From NCBI RefSeq assembly GCF_000014005.1, contig NC_008009.1:2356001-2420000 (forward strand): a stretch of DNA of 64,000 bases, in the 5' to 3' direction. Position numbers and translations under genes: made by a program. The notes below the pieces were generated by a model. The model saw only the letters and a program-made list of their open reading frames with translations, was not told the origin of the DNA and did no database searches. This stretch comes from Candidatus Koribacter versatilis Ellin345 (GTDB lineage: Bacteria > Acidobacteriota > Terriglobia > Terriglobales > Acidobacteriaceae). Below are positions 51,604-60,362 of this stretch, in pieces (within the stretch, counting starts at the first letter, position 1; each line of letters begins with the position of its first letter).

Positions 51604-53529
51604 ATGATCCAGTTGTCTGCCGCCGGAAAGCGTTTCGGCCCCAAGAGTCTGTTTCAAAATCTCGACTGGCTGATCACGCCGCAGGACCGCGTCGGCCTGG
51701 TTGGCGCCAACGGCACCGGCAAATCCACGCTGCTCAAAGTGCTTGGCGGCATCGAGTCGCTCGACTACGGCTCGCTGCAATCTACCAAGGGCATCACCCA
51801 GGGCTACCTGCCACAGGATGGCCTGCGGCTGTCCGGACGAAGCGTATTCGCCGAGTGTCTGAGCGTCTTCGAAGACCTCAAAGCGATGGAGAAGGAAATC
51901 GAAACGCTCACGCGGCGCATGAGCGAAATCGATCACGAGTCGATTGAGTACAAGCAGATCTCCGATCGCTTCCACCGCATCGACGGCGAATTTCGCATCC
52001 GCGATGGATACGCCCTGGAATCGCAGGTCGGCACCGTGCTTTCCGGACTCGGTTTCAGCAAAGAGGATTGGCAGCGGGACACCGGTGAGTTCTCGGGTGG
52101 CTGGCAAATGCGCATTGCGCTGGGGAAACTGCTACTCGCCAGGCCGAATCTTCTGCTTCTCGACGAGCCGACTAACCACCTCGACCTCGAAACCCGCAAC
52201 TGGCTCGAGGAGTACCTCACGCACTATCCATTCGCCTACATCCTGATATCACACGATCGGTATTTCCTCGATGTTACGGTCAACAAGATCGTTGAGATAT
52301 GGAACAAGGAAGTGCACTTCTACGCGGGCAATTACGACAAGTATCTCGCGCAAAAAGAAATGCGCCGGACGCAGATCGTGAGCGCCTACAAGAACCAGCG
52401 CGAGCGGATCGAGCAGCTCGAAGCCTTCATCAACCGATTTCGATACCAGGCAACCAAGGCGAAACAAGTCCAGAGTCGCATCAAAGAGCTGGAAAAGATC
52501 GAGCGTATCGAAATTCCGCCGGATGAAAAGACCATTCACTTCACATTCCCGCAGCCGAAGCCCAGCGGACGTCAGGTGGTCGAGTCCAAGGGGCTGGCGA
52601 AGAGCTACGGTGAGAAGCAGGTCCTCAACAACGTAGATTTCTTTATTGAGCGCGGCGATCGGGTAGCGCTTGTCGGTGTGAACGGTGCCGGCAAATCCAC
52701 GCTTATCAAGCTGCTCGCCGGTCTTGAGCCGCTCACCGGTGGAGAGTTGCGGCTCGGGCACAACGTTGAAGTGGACTACTTTGCCCAGGACCAATACAAG
52801 GAACTCGATCCGAACGCGCGCATGCTCGACGACATTGCTGAGATTTCGCCGCGTTCCACCCAGACGGAACTACGCAGCCTGCTTGGTTGCTTCCTTTTCT
52901 CGGAAGAAGATGTCTTCAAGACGCTGGGCGTGCTCTCCGGCGGCGAGCGTAATCGTTATGCGCTGGCGCGCATGCTTCTGCATCCGTCGAACTTCCTGCT
53001 GCTCGATGAGCCGACCAACCACCTCGACATGCGAGCCAAGGACGTGCTGCTCGAATCGCTGGAGAAGTTCCAGGGAACCGTCGTCTTTGTGTCGCACGAC
53101 CGCTACTTTATCGACAAGCTCGCGACACGAGTCTTCGAAGTTGCCGATGGCGGCGTGCAGGTATATCCGGGGAACTACGAAGAATACCTGCGCTCGAAGG
53201 CCGGCGTCACGACCGCAGTTGATCTCGAGGCGGTAAGAGCTGAGGCCCCCAAAAGCAATGGTGACGGGGCTACGACGGCTGGCGAAAAAGCAAAGCGTCT
53301 CAATCCTATCAAGCTGCGCCAGTATGAAGAACGCATGCGCGAGCTCGAAGAACTTGTCGAACGCACCGAAACCGGCATCGTGGAGTGTGAGAATTCTCTC
53401 GGCAATTTCGTGAGCGTGGAAGAGACGAAGCGCCAGACGGAGCTGCTCGAACAGCGCCGCGCCGAGCTGGAAACTCTGATGGTCGAGTGGGAACAACTCA
53501 CGCAGGCTCTCGAAGAAGCGAAGGCATAG
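51604..53529 (+). CDS. ABC-F family ATPase
   Basis: A 641-residue cytoplasmic protein with two ABC modules and no membrane domain, the translational ABC-F type (Uup/EttA-like). First module: Walker A GANGTGKST (about 36), signature FSGGW, Walker B LLLLDEPTNHLD. A linker of about 80 residues with QTRERIEQLE-like coiled coil (here KNQRERIEQLEAFINRFR) follows. Second module: GVNGAGKST, LSGGE, LLLDEPTNHLD. The last ~70 residues (RMRELEELVERTETGI onwards) are a charged coiled coil like that of Uup. Acts on ribosome elongation or DNA intermediates. Ends one base into the next gene. Confidence 0.92.
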   Translation: MIQLSAAGKRFGPKSLFQNLDWLITPQDRVGLVGANGTGKSTLLKVLGGIESLDYGSLQSTKGITQGYLPQDGLRLSGRSVFAECLSVFEDLKAMEKEIETLTRRMSEIDHESIEYKQISDRFHRIDGEFRIRDGYALESQVGTVLSGLGFSKEDWQRDTGEFSGGWQMRIALGKLLLARPNLLLLDEPTNHLDLETRNWLEEYLTHYPFAYILISHDRYFLDVTVNKIVEIWNKEVHFYAGNYDKYLAQKEMRRTQIVSAYKNQRERIEQLEAFINRFRYQATKAKQVQSRIKELEKIERIEIPPDEKTIHFTFPQPKPSGRQVVESKGLAKSYGEKQVLNNVDFFIERGDRVALVGVNGAGKSTLIKLLAGLEPLTGGELRLGHNVEVDYFAQDQYKELDPNARMLDDIAEISPRSTQTELRSLLGCFLFSEEDVFKTLGVLSGGERNRYALARMLLHPSNFLLLDEPTNHLDMRAKDVLLESLEKFQGTVVFVSHDRYFIDKLATRVFEVADGGVQVYPGNYEEYLRSKAGVTTAVDLEAVRAEAPKSNGDGATTAGEKAKRLNPIKLRQYEERMRELEELVERTETGIVECENSLGNFVSVEETKRQTELLEQRRAELETLMVEWEQLTQALEEAKA

Positions 53530-53948
53530 TGGGCAACCCAGAGACGCACTCCGAATCCCGGCGATCACCAGTCGCCATATTGATCGTCTTCGGAATCGTT
53601 ATGGCATTTCTCGGCTACGAGATGTTGCAGTTCAAGCGCGCGGGCAAGCAGGTTCATGGAGCCGAAATCACCGTGTTTCCCGCGATGCTAAAAATGCATC
53701 CCGGCGAGTCGCACACGCTGGAAGCGAGCGTCGTCGGCATCGAGAACGTCGACGTCCGGTGGTCGGTCGAGGAGGGCCCCGCTGGAGGCTCTGTCATATC
53801 GCAGCCGTCGTCATCGCACGATGGCCGCATGTACGCCACCACAAAGTACACTGCTCCATTAAAAGAAGGCCTTTATCACGTGACTGCCACCAGCGCAGCG
53901 GATGGCACGCGTTCCTCCACGGCCACGATGGTCGTTACCCAAAAGTAA
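53529..53948 (+). CDS. Single-pass membrane-anchored Ig-like protein
   Basis: A 139-residue protein. N-terminal cytoplasmic ~15 residues, then one transmembrane helix (VAILIVFGIVMAFLGYEML), and a periplasmic beta-sandwich with Ig-like features (HTLEASVVGIENVDVRWSV, YTAPLKEGLYHVTATS). GTG start overlaps the ABC-F stop by one base, so it is translated with it. No named family recognised; a bacterial Ig-like (BIG) domain is the nearest comparison. Confidence 0.65.
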   Translation: MGNPETHSESRRSPVAILIVFGIVMAFLGYEMLQFKRAGKQVHGAEITVFPAMLKMHPGESHTLEASVVGIENVDVRWSVEEGPAGGSVISQPSSSHDGRMYATTKYTAPLKEGLYHVTATSAADGTRSSTATMVVTQK

Positions 53949-53970
53949 AAGCCCACCTTTGCGGCGGGCT
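53943..53970 (-). terminator. Terminator-like hairpin between convergent genes
   Basis: On the minus strand AGCCCGCC-GCAAA-GGTGGGCT followed by TTTACTTTT, serving the gene ending at 53997; G-T pairs weaken the stem on the plus strand. Confidence 0.6.
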
Positions 53971-53996
53971 CTCACGAACATTCCTTTGATTTACGG

Positions 53997-54632
53997 CTAT
54001 TGTGGCGCTTTTCCGCCCATCATCGCGCCCATATCCATCTTCTGGTACCCAGCGGGAACGGTGAACAGGCTCGCGTCCTGCGGCCCTTCTTTGATATTGC
54101 TGAATTCCACCGACGTCCCATCTTGCGAAACAGACTTGATAGGGAAGTGCAACTTCTGTGAGATCCATACCGTCCGATTTTCCTTGCCGGTGAACTCCCA
54201 CTTGTCGCAAACGTAGCCGTTCATGGTCTCGGTGCCAACCTTCTTGCAGGTCGTACCTTCCTCACTGGCACAGGGATTGGTCGGGTCATAGGGCTTGATC
54301 TCTGGTCCGCGCTGACGCATTCCGGGACCGGCGCCATAAGCGCTCATTTCCATGTACATCTTCTGGTCGGGCATGATCATTGTGCTCTTCGGGTTCGCAG
54401 TGTTTGTCGAATCCACGAGCATGATCATGTTGTGCCCGCGGGCGGCGATTTCCATGCGCATGTGCTTGGTTTCACCGCTGAAGAACATTTTGCCGGTTGA
54501 GTCCTCGCCTCTATGGCCGGTCATCTTCATATCGGCCGACAGGCTGGGGAATTGCGGTGGCTGGGCCCAAGTAGCAGCCGCGCACAGCACAATGGCAATC
54601 AGGATCATGAGAGTTAAGGTGCGTTGTTTCAA
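53997..54632 (-). CDS. Exported DUF4412-like protein
   Basis: A 211-residue exported protein: signal peptide MKQRTLTLMILIAIVLCAAA, cleaved near AWAQ. The mature region has strands such as ADMKMTGHRG, MRMEIAARGHNMIMLVDS, and MIMPDQKMYMEMSAYG, then a Cys pair NPCASEEGTTCKKVG and C-terminal GYVCDKWEF. It resembles DUF4412/outer-membrane lipoprotein-sorting-like beta domains. I chose the TTG at 54632 because AAAGGAG stands six bases ahead and the signal peptide is clean; longer frames lack this. Confidence 0.65.
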   Translation of the reverse strand: MKQRTLTLMILIAIVLCAAATWAQPPQFPSLSADMKMTGHRGEDSTGKMFFSGETKHMRMEIAARGHNMIMLVDSTNTANPKSTMIMPDQKMYMEMSAYGAGPGMRQRGPEIKPYDPTNPCASEEGTTCKKVGTETMNGYVCDKWEFTGKENRTVWISQKLHFPIKSVSQDGTSVEFSNIKEGPQDASLFTVPAGYQKMDMGAMMGGKAPQ

Positions 54633-54765
54633 ACCGATCTCCTTTGCGAAAGCCCGTATGGGAATCATTGCTGACTGCGAATGCACGCGAAGTTGCTGGA
54701 CGCCACAAACGCCAAAAGTATACCCCGATCCGATTTCGCTGCCGATGGCTTTTCGGAAGAAGCCC

Positions 54766-55344
54766 TTAACGCCGGTGAGGCCTCTTTGCGCCAGCCAAAT
54801 GCTGCTGCAGCCAAAGGATCCCAGCAATTGTCTTGGCATCGAGAATCTTGCCGGTGAGCGCCATCTTCACCGCCGCCGAAAGAGGGAAGAGGCGCTTGGT
54901 AATGAACTCATCTTCCTCCGGCTGCGCCTTGCCTTTCTTAATATCGCGTGCCAAGTAAATTGTCATGCTCTCGTCGAGAAAGCCGGGGCTCACGTAGAAG
55001 AACATCGCTTTCTCCCACTTCTCGGACGTATAGCCAGTCTCTTCGATCAGCTCGCGCTTGGCGCCCACCAGCGGATCTTCATCGCCATCAAGCCCTCCCG
55101 CGCAAAGCTCCCACAGGTATTGTCCGGCAGCATGCCGAAACTGGCGAACCAGCAGCACGCGAGGTTCGCGCTGAGAGCTATCGAGCGGCAGAATTACCAC
55201 TGACCCACCGTGATGGACGATGTCGCGGCGTCCCTTATTGCCTTCAGGATCGGCGATGTTCTCGATTGCGACCGTGAAGAGCTTTCCCTTGAAAACGGTG
55301 CGCTTGGACAGGATCTTTCCAGACCTTTTAGCTGTTTTTTTCAC
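54766..55344 (-). CDS. NUDIX hydrolase (ADP-ribose pyrophosphatase-like)
   Basis: A 192-residue NUDIX hydrolase. The box G-x5-E-x7-REU-x-EE-x-GU is complete, running from GGLDGDED to RELIEETGY near residue 95. The preceding segment VLLVRQFRHAAGQYLWELCAGG is typical of ADP-ribose pyrophosphatases (NudF), which cleave ADP-ribose to AMP and ribose-5-phosphate. Start set at GTG 55344; an ATG at 55440 would overlap the DinB gene. The DinB stop is 35 bp upstream. Confidence 0.85.
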   Translation of the reverse strand: MKKTAKRSGKILSKRTVFKGKLFTVAIENIADPEGNKGRRDIVHHGGSVVILPLDSSQREPRVLLVRQFRHAAGQYLWELCAGGLDGDEDPLVGAKRELIEETGYTSEKWEKAMFFYVSPGFLDESMTIYLARDIKKGKAQPEEDEFITKRLFPLSAAVKMALTGKILDAKTIAGILWLQQHLAGAKRPHRR

Positions 55345-55379
55345 AAAAGCAAGGATATCAGTCGTGGCCGTCCGATTGG

Positions 55380-55964
55380 CTATGCCGCGGGTTCCGACAA
55401 CGCCTGTTGGGCGAGGTCTCGGATATGCCCTGCCTGCCATAGGTGCCGCCGCTCGTGGGCGACGATGATGTACAAACCGCTCGCGACGGTGAAGCTCACT
55501 CCACGAATGAATGGATTCCGAAAGTGGATCGAGGCGAGATCGAGGTCGGCGTTCTTCGTGATTACCTCACACACTTCCTGTTGTGACGCGAGGAACTGCG
55601 CAATTCCTTCAGAAAGAGGTACCCCGGGTCGTGGGACGATGAGTTTCGGCGCCCTGATGCGAAGCGTCTTCGGCACGGGTGGCTCTACGCCCTTTATGAA
55701 CAGCCTGCCGAAGAAGCCCGGCAGCACTGGTTTTCGGCGCAGTTTTCCTCCGACCCGTGACCGTTCCAGAGGAGCCCTCATTGCTTCCAGGTAGGCACGA
55801 TTAGTCGCAGCGATATGGTCGAGGCAGAGCGCCACGCTCCACTTGTCGGGCGAAGGACGCCAGGTCCCGACGCGCTCGTTCATTTCAGTCACCAGCGCCC
55901 GCGCAGCGACTTCAGCAGCGTCGTATTGCGCGAACAGATCCTGTATTTCGGCAGCAAGTGCCAT
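55380..55964 (-). CDS. DinB family protein (putative metal-dependent hydrolase/transferase)
   Basis: A 194-residue DinB/YfiT-like four-helix-bundle protein. The three metal His positions of the family are suggested by CLDHIAATN (about 50) and VAHERRHLW (about 180). The superfamily includes thiol-dependent S-transferases and mycothiol-dependent isomerases; the substrate is unknown. It precedes the NUDIX gene on the same strand. Confidence 0.78.
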   Translation of the reverse strand: MALAAEIQDLFAQYDAAEVAARALVTEMNERVGTWRPSPDKWSVALCLDHIAATNRAYLEAMRAPLERSRVGGKLRRKPVLPGFFGRLFIKGVEPPVPKTLRIRAPKLIVPRPGVPLSEGIAQFLASQQEVCEVITKNADLDLASIHFRNPFIRGVSFTVASGLYIIVAHERRHLWQAGHIRDLAQQALSEPAA

Positions 55965-56050
55965 GTCGTTCCAGAGTCTATCGCGAAAAGGCTCGACTTT
56001 CGCTTACCGTCGCCCGTAAGCTTGGCGATACTCCTCCCTGGGGAAACACT

Positions 56051-56300
56051 TTGATCGGGCAGACCATCTCTCATTATCAGGTACTTGAGAAGCTGGGCGG
56101 CGGCGGTATGGGTGTGGTCTATAAGGCCGAAGACACTCGTCTCCGAGGCTGGAGACACGGACCAGGCATTTCACTGGCTCGATGCAGGGCCGAGGGAGAG
56201 GGACATGGGCATGCTTCAGTTGAAAACCGACCCTTCCTTCGCCTCTCTGCGCTCCGATCCTCGCTTCGACGAGTTGGTTAAGAAGGTCGGCCTGCCCTGA
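56051..56300 (+). pseudogene. Remnant of a Ser/Thr protein kinase with TPR tail
   Basis: Two fragments in different frames. From 56051 the frame reads [20 protein letters not shown] then [11 protein letters not shown], the N-terminus and Gly-rich loop of an acidobacterial Ser/Thr kinase. Shortly after 56130 this similarity stops, and the other frame reads [11 protein letters not shown] then [20 protein letters not shown] and KKVGLP, the usual C-terminal end of the TPR-bearing kinases of this phylum. A large internal deletion and frameshift is the simplest explanation. Confidence 0.7.
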
Positions 56301-56387
56301 GAACAAGCTCTTTCGGACATTGGTGCTTTTCGGACCCTCGCGACATCTAATTGAGTGATTTCATTGTTGTCCTGGTAGGAGTTATCT

Positions 56388-56858
56388 ATGGAAAAAGCCA
56401 CCTTTGCGGCCGGCTGTTTCTGGGGCGTAGAAGAGACTTTTCGTACCACGCCCGGCGTAGTCGCCACGGCAGTCGGTTATACCGGCGGCCATACTGAAAA
56501 TCCGACTTATCACGACGTCTGCACCGATACCACCGGCCATGCCGAAGCAGTCGAAGTCACCTACGATCCAGCCAAGGTCTCGTATGACGACCTGCTAAAG
56601 ATTTTTTGGGAGAACCATAACCCGACGCAGATGAACCGTCAGGGCCCGGATGTCGGCGCGCAATATCGGTCGGCGATTTTCTTCTACTCTCCGGAACAGG
56701 AAGCGAAAGCGCGCGCCTCGAAAGAGGCCCTCGAAAAGAGCGGGCGATTCTCGAAGCCGATCGTTACGCAAGTTGTCCCGGCAGAACCGTTCTATCGCGC
56801 TGAGGAATATCACCAGCAGTACCTCCTGAAGCGCGGACGCACCCACTGCCATATCTAA
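56388..56858 (+). CDS. msrA: Peptide-methionine (S)-S-oxide reductase MsrA
   Basis: A 156-residue repair enzyme. Active site GCFWGVEE is at residues 9-16 with catalytic Cys; [15 protein letters not shown] and [12 protein letters not shown] follow, then [18 protein letters not shown]. The C-terminus ends in [16 protein letters not shown], slightly different from the usual resolving-Cys tail but with a Cys two residues from the end. Clear TAGGAG site before ATG 56388. A hairpin terminator follows. Confidence 0.95.
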   Translation: MEKATFAAGCFWGVEETFRTTPGVVATAVGYTGGHTENPTYHDVCTDTTGHAEAVEVTYDPAKVSYDDLLKIFWENHNPTQMNRQGPDVGAQYRSAIFFYSPEQEAKARASKEALEKSGRFSKPIVTQVVPAEPFYRAEEYHQQYLLKRGRTHCHI

Positions 56859-56876
56859 TGTATTTTCTGTCATGAA

Positions 56877-56906
56877 AAAGCGGCGCTTCGTGCGCCGCTT
56901 TGCTTT
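56877..56906 (+). terminator. Rho-independent terminator after msrA
   Basis: AAGCGGCGC-TTCGT-GCGCCGCTT stem then TGCTTTT. It also lies at the end of the convergent gene 56919-57575. Confidence 0.8.
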
Positions 56907-56918
56907 TGCAATGATCCG

Positions 56919-57575
56919 TTATTCCGTGCAGCACCACGTAGGCGGCTGCTGCACTCGGTTCGGCATGAAGATGTAGTGGGTCTGAGGATAGTTATCATCG
57001 AACCACTCGAATTTGAAGCGCTTCTGCATATATAGCGCGTTCTTGACTTCGCGCAATCCGCCGACAACTCGCCCGATCACTAGTTGATATTCCCCCAGCG
57101 TCTTCAGGTCAGAGAGATCGCGCTGCTGCGTATCCGCGCGTGCCTGAACGTACTGCCTGTAATCTTCGTAGCCGTGTTGTTGATCCAGAGCGTTTGCCGA
57201 TGTCGGGCTTGCTCGGTCCTGATAGAGCGTCACCGTATGTTTCACTGCGGCGTTAATGATCTCGATTTCGGCGTCGTACCACTGATGAACCGCGGTTTCT
57301 GTCTCTTCTGGCGAATGTTTATCAGAGTACGCAAGAATCGCAGCGATAATCTCCTGCGAGTTACTCGCTTTGGTCTGCGCGATCTCAGGAATGGGTCCCC
57401 TGTACTTTCCGAGATCTTCGTTTTCTAAAATTTGTTTCGGCTTCGAGGGGTCATCGGCTTTGCGGGCTGAGCGATTCTGTCGCGCTACGTCACCAAGGCT
57501 GGGAGGGTCGGATTGAGCGGATAAAAGCGAGGGAAGTAGTAAAACAATTGTGAAAAGCGAAAATAAGGTTCGCAT
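56919..57575 (-). CDS. Exported protein with SLGDVARQ N-terminus
   Basis: A 218-residue protein with signal peptide (MRTLFSLFTIVLLLPSLLSA). The mature N-terminus SLGDVARQNRSARK and the downstream KPKQILENEDL match a pattern seen in many uncharacterised secreted acidobacterial proteins. A helical centre rich in Gln/Asp and the C-terminal WCCTE are other features. The family has no known function. Minus strand, with the gap to the CBM9-like gene about 117 bp. Confidence 0.7.
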   Translation of the reverse strand: MRTLFSLFTIVLLLPSLLSAQSDPPSLGDVARQNRSARKADDPSKPKQILENEDLGKYRGPIPEIAQTKASNSQEIIAAILAYSDKHSPEETETAVHQWYDAEIEIINAAVKHTVTLYQDRASPTSANALDQQHGYEDYRQYVQARADTQQRDLSDLKTLGEYQLVIGRVVGGLREVKNALYMQKRFKFEWFDDNYPQTHYIFMPNRVQQPPTWCCTE

Positions 57576-57692
57576 TGAAGAGGGCCTTCCTGGGTTCGGT
57601 CCTCTTTACACTCTAACAACCTCGGTCGCGGCAGGCTATTGTTCCTCGGACTCTTTGGTAACCAGTCCTGTTCCGGGAGCTGCGGTTCGCCT

Positions 57693-58424
57693 TTATTTGT
57701 CGAATCGCATTTCGACAAACGCTTCAGGCACATGGAAGTTTGCTTTCGGGGTGTTTGTTGGCTGCCAGCTTGAGTAAAAGCGACTAGGTTCAGGCCCCTC
57801 GATCCGAAAGAAATTCACCCGCCATGATTGCCCTGGATCAAACATGGGCGTCACCGATTTCATCGGCAGCGCAACTTCGGCGGTCCAGAGCTTCGCGCGT
57901 TCATCGACCGTGACCCTGCTCTTCACCGCAGAACGCAGGTCTTCATGCTCGCCGTTTGCAATGGCCAAGTCGATCCAGTCCCCGTTGGGACTTACCTCAA
58001 TCTCCGAATACACTCGTCCCGACTGGTGCGGCGGTTGCAGAAACACCTCCGCTACATCGCGGTCCCACAAGTGATCGCGTCTCTCAGGGCCGCCTGGATA
58101 CGTGTAGAGCTCGCGATAGCTAGCGCGGAACCGAAGGTAGAGCGTGTCCGTTGACCACAACGCCTGTACTTCCGTCTGGCGTTGCGGGTCAGGGTTCTTG
58201 CCTTGCCAATCGGCGCAAAATTGAATCGGCTTGGCGGAGTTCCATGCTTCCGCCTTTGGAAATCCGGAGGAGTCAGTCGAAGAATTTAGCTTGGCGACAG
58301 AGATCATGTTTTGAACGGTAGCGCACGTCTGCGCCGGCATCGGCGCAACAGCACAAAGCATTAAGATGGATAGCAGCAGCTTCAACAGCGCGATTGTACT
58401 GGATACCCGAGCCGGAAGCAGCAC
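57693..58424 (-). CDS. Carbohydrate-binding family 9-like protein
   Basis: A 243-residue exported protein. After the signal peptide (LLKLLLSILMLCAVAPMPAQ) comes a CBM9-like beta-sandwich: EVQALWSTDTLYLRFRASY, then DRDVAEVFLQPP and a C-terminal FYSSWQPTNTPKANFHVPEAF. Such proteins bind sugar chains or degrade-product oligosaccharides at the cell surface. It lies 15 bp after the rhomboid protease on the same strand, so they may be co-transcribed. Confidence 0.75.
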   Translation of the reverse strand: MLLPARVSSTIALLKLLLSILMLCAVAPMPAQTCATVQNMISVAKLNSSTDSSGFPKAEAWNSAKPIQFCADWQGKNPDPQRQTEVQALWSTDTLYLRFRASYRELYTYPGGPERRDHLWDRDVAEVFLQPPHQSGRVYSEIEVSPNGDWIDLAIANGEHEDLRSAVKSRVTVDERAKLWTAEVALPMKSVTPMFDPGQSWRVNFFRIEGPEPSRFYSSWQPTNTPKANFHVPEAFVEMRFDK

Positions 58425-58439
58425 TGACTGAAGAGTCGC

Positions 58440-59954
58440 CTAGAACGCTACACCATTGCTCTTTGCGGTATTCGCAGCGGCGGACTGGCTGATCCCATGC
58501 TTGATCACCGCATCCATTTCCAAGTGTGGTATCGGCGAGTTGCCGGCCGCCTGATAAAGGCGGTTTGCATCGGCCGGGCGATCGAGCTTCGTGAGATAGA
58601 TTCTGGCTGCGCTCAGCAGCGCCGTCAGCGATGTTCGGTCCGTGGCGTAATACGAAATGCCAAGGTTCTCGAATTCGCGGGCGGCGATTTCCCACTGTTC
58701 CACCCGTTCGTAGCTTCGTGCGAGTTCAAGCCACGTTGAAGCTGGAAGGATCGTTCCTCCGAGCCTGCGGAACTCGCGCAGGTGCAAAAGCGCCCGTTCG
58801 TCGTTTCCAACCCCGAGATAAAGACGAATCAGGACCGGAAGTGTTTCTTGACGCTGCTCGTTTGCATCGTTCTTCTGAATCTGCGCCTGCTGCAACAATT
58901 CCCATGCGTCGATCACATTCGAATTCTTCTTCACGTAGTTTCGGAGAATGGCGAGCGCAGTATTCGTCTCGCGTTTTTCCAGCAACTGCGCCGCATGCAG
59001 GAACTCGGTGTCGGGCTTCCAGACTACCGGCACAGGTTCTTCCGGGTTCGTAATCTTCTCGACGCGGCCGAAATCGAAGGCCAGCGCCACGACCGCTCCA
59101 AATGCGAAGCCCCCAACGTGTGCCCAGTGGGCAATGCCGCGCTCACCGAGCCCGCCCCAGAACAGTTCGGCAACAAACCACAGCGGCGCAAGGATGTAAA
59201 CCGGCGCGAAAAATGTTCGCCAGTAGAAGAACAGCCAGAACAACATCTTTACTTTGAGCTTCGGGTAGCGCACCAGCATGCCGCCCATGAGGCCGGCCAC
59301 CGATCCCGAGGCTCCAAGCATCGGTATGAGCGAATTCGGGTTCATGGCGCCATGCGCCGCGGCTGCGAATACTCCGGCACAGAGGTAGAAGCCCAGCACC
59401 ACGTAGGGTCCCCAGACTTCTTCCAGGACAACGCCGCACAGCCACAACATCCACATGTTGCCGAGGAGGTGAAAGAACCCTCCGTGCAGGAACTGATGGC
59501 TGATGTAACTCCGGTACTTAGGATGATAGGAGTGGAATGCGTACATCCAGAGGACGGAGTTGTCTCGGTTTTGAAGGTCGCGAAACTCGATGCAGAGCAG
59601 GTTTACCTGCTCCTGGAGCTTCTCGATTTTCGGGTTCTCTTCATCGACTAGTACGGCTTCCCATGTGTCCATCGGCTCGCGGTTCGGGTCCGCAACCATC
59701 TGCCAGGCTTCGGGTCGAGTCTTCCGGAAGTCGTCCACCATCTGCTGCGCTTCGGTATCCAACACGACGTCCGGGAACCGCGCCTTCATGACCAGCAAGT
59801 GGTTGCGGACCGTGTTGAGGTTCCGGTTGCCTGTATCGTCATCGATGTCGCGGATCGTCAGGCAGAAAGCGAGAATGTTAGTGAGAATCAGGATGACAGT
59901 CACGATCGGCAATCGTTTGACTATCTTTTTCTCACGCCCAATGGGCAACAACAT
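58440..59954 (-). CDS. Rhomboid family intramembrane serine protease with TPR region
   Basis: A 504-residue membrane protein. N-terminal TM helix (RLPIVTVILILTNILAFCLTI), a cytosolic insert of about 110 residues, then six transmembrane helices of the rhomboid core: catalytic Ser in LGASGSVAGL (about 215) and His in HWAHVGGFAFG (about 285), with the HQFLHGGFFHLLGNMWMLW segment. The C-terminal ~170 residues form TPR-like helices (LLQQAQIQKND, LIRLYLGVGNDERALLHL), unusual for short bacterial rhomboids and suggestive of docking to a substrate or partner. Substrate unknown. Confidence 0.88.
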   Translation of the reverse strand: MLLPIGREKKIVKRLPIVTVILILTNILAFCLTIRDIDDDTGNRNLNTVRNHLLVMKARFPDVVLDTEAQQMVDDFRKTRPEAWQMVADPNREPMDTWEAVLVDEENPKIEKLQEQVNLLCIEFRDLQNRDNSVLWMYAFHSYHPKYRSYISHQFLHGGFFHLLGNMWMLWLCGVVLEEVWGPYVVLGFYLCAGVFAAAAHGAMNPNSLIPMLGASGSVAGLMGGMLVRYPKLKVKMLFWLFFYWRTFFAPVYILAPLWFVAELFWGGLGERGIAHWAHVGGFAFGAVVALAFDFGRVEKITNPEEPVPVVWKPDTEFLHAAQLLEKRETNTALAILRNYVKKNSNVIDAWELLQQAQIQKNDANEQRQETLPVLIRLYLGVGNDERALLHLREFRRLGGTILPASTWLELARSYERVEQWEIAAREFENLGISYYATDRTSLTALLSAARIYLTKLDRPADANRLYQAAGNSPIPHLEMDAVIKHGISQSAAANTAKSNGVAF

Positions 59955-60086
59955 GGGATACCCTTTGCAAGTTACAGAAGTGGATCAGAACCTAAATTCT
60001 AACGTTCTACTCGCGAAAACGCGATGACATTAGGGTCGTAACCGTGCGTAACTGTTGCCGATTGGGCCTTCCACAGCTTCCTTTGA

Positions 60087-60092
60087 TAGAAT
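60087..60092 (+). promoter_or_regulatory. Candidate -10 box of the SRP RNA gene
   Basis: TAGAAT 5 bases before the start of the pairing of the RNA's terminal stem; no good -35 at 16-18 bp. Confidence 0.35.
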
Positions 60093-60096
60093 GAAA

Positions 60097-60211
60097 AGTC
60101 GGGCATCGGTCCCGCGCGACGTAACCCTGCGAATCCCGCCAGGTCCGGAAGGAAGCAACGGTAGTAGGTAAGTACGTGTGCAGCGGGTTCTCCGGTGTCC
60201 GGCTTTTTTTT
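60097..60211 (+). ncRNA. ffs: Signal recognition particle RNA, small bacterial type (4.5S)
   Basis: About 108 nt plus a T-tract. The universally conserved domain IV is present: CAGGTCCGGAAGGAAGCAAC with GGTAAGTACGTG opposite. The termini AGTCGGGCATCGG and CCGGTGTCCGGCT pair to close the rod, and eight Ts follow, giving an intrinsic terminator. No Alu domain, as expected for Gram-negative-type SRP RNA. Lies 150 bp upstream of fabH. Confidence 0.95.
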
Positions 60212-60362
60212 ATCTAGTGTTCTGCCTGTCGCGCAAATCTCCGCATAATGCTGCTGAATTGCCTTTTGGGAACGCCGCAGCCAACTCCGGTGTCGTGCTA
60301 GTGACATACTGCGTGCGAATAGTGGAGAATGAAGTGTTGCAACCTACTGACGGAGAACGGAT

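Noticed and set aside
55965-56050. Start of a complete small kinase gene
   Set aside because: The frame loses kinase similarity after about 30 residues and the tail is in another frame.
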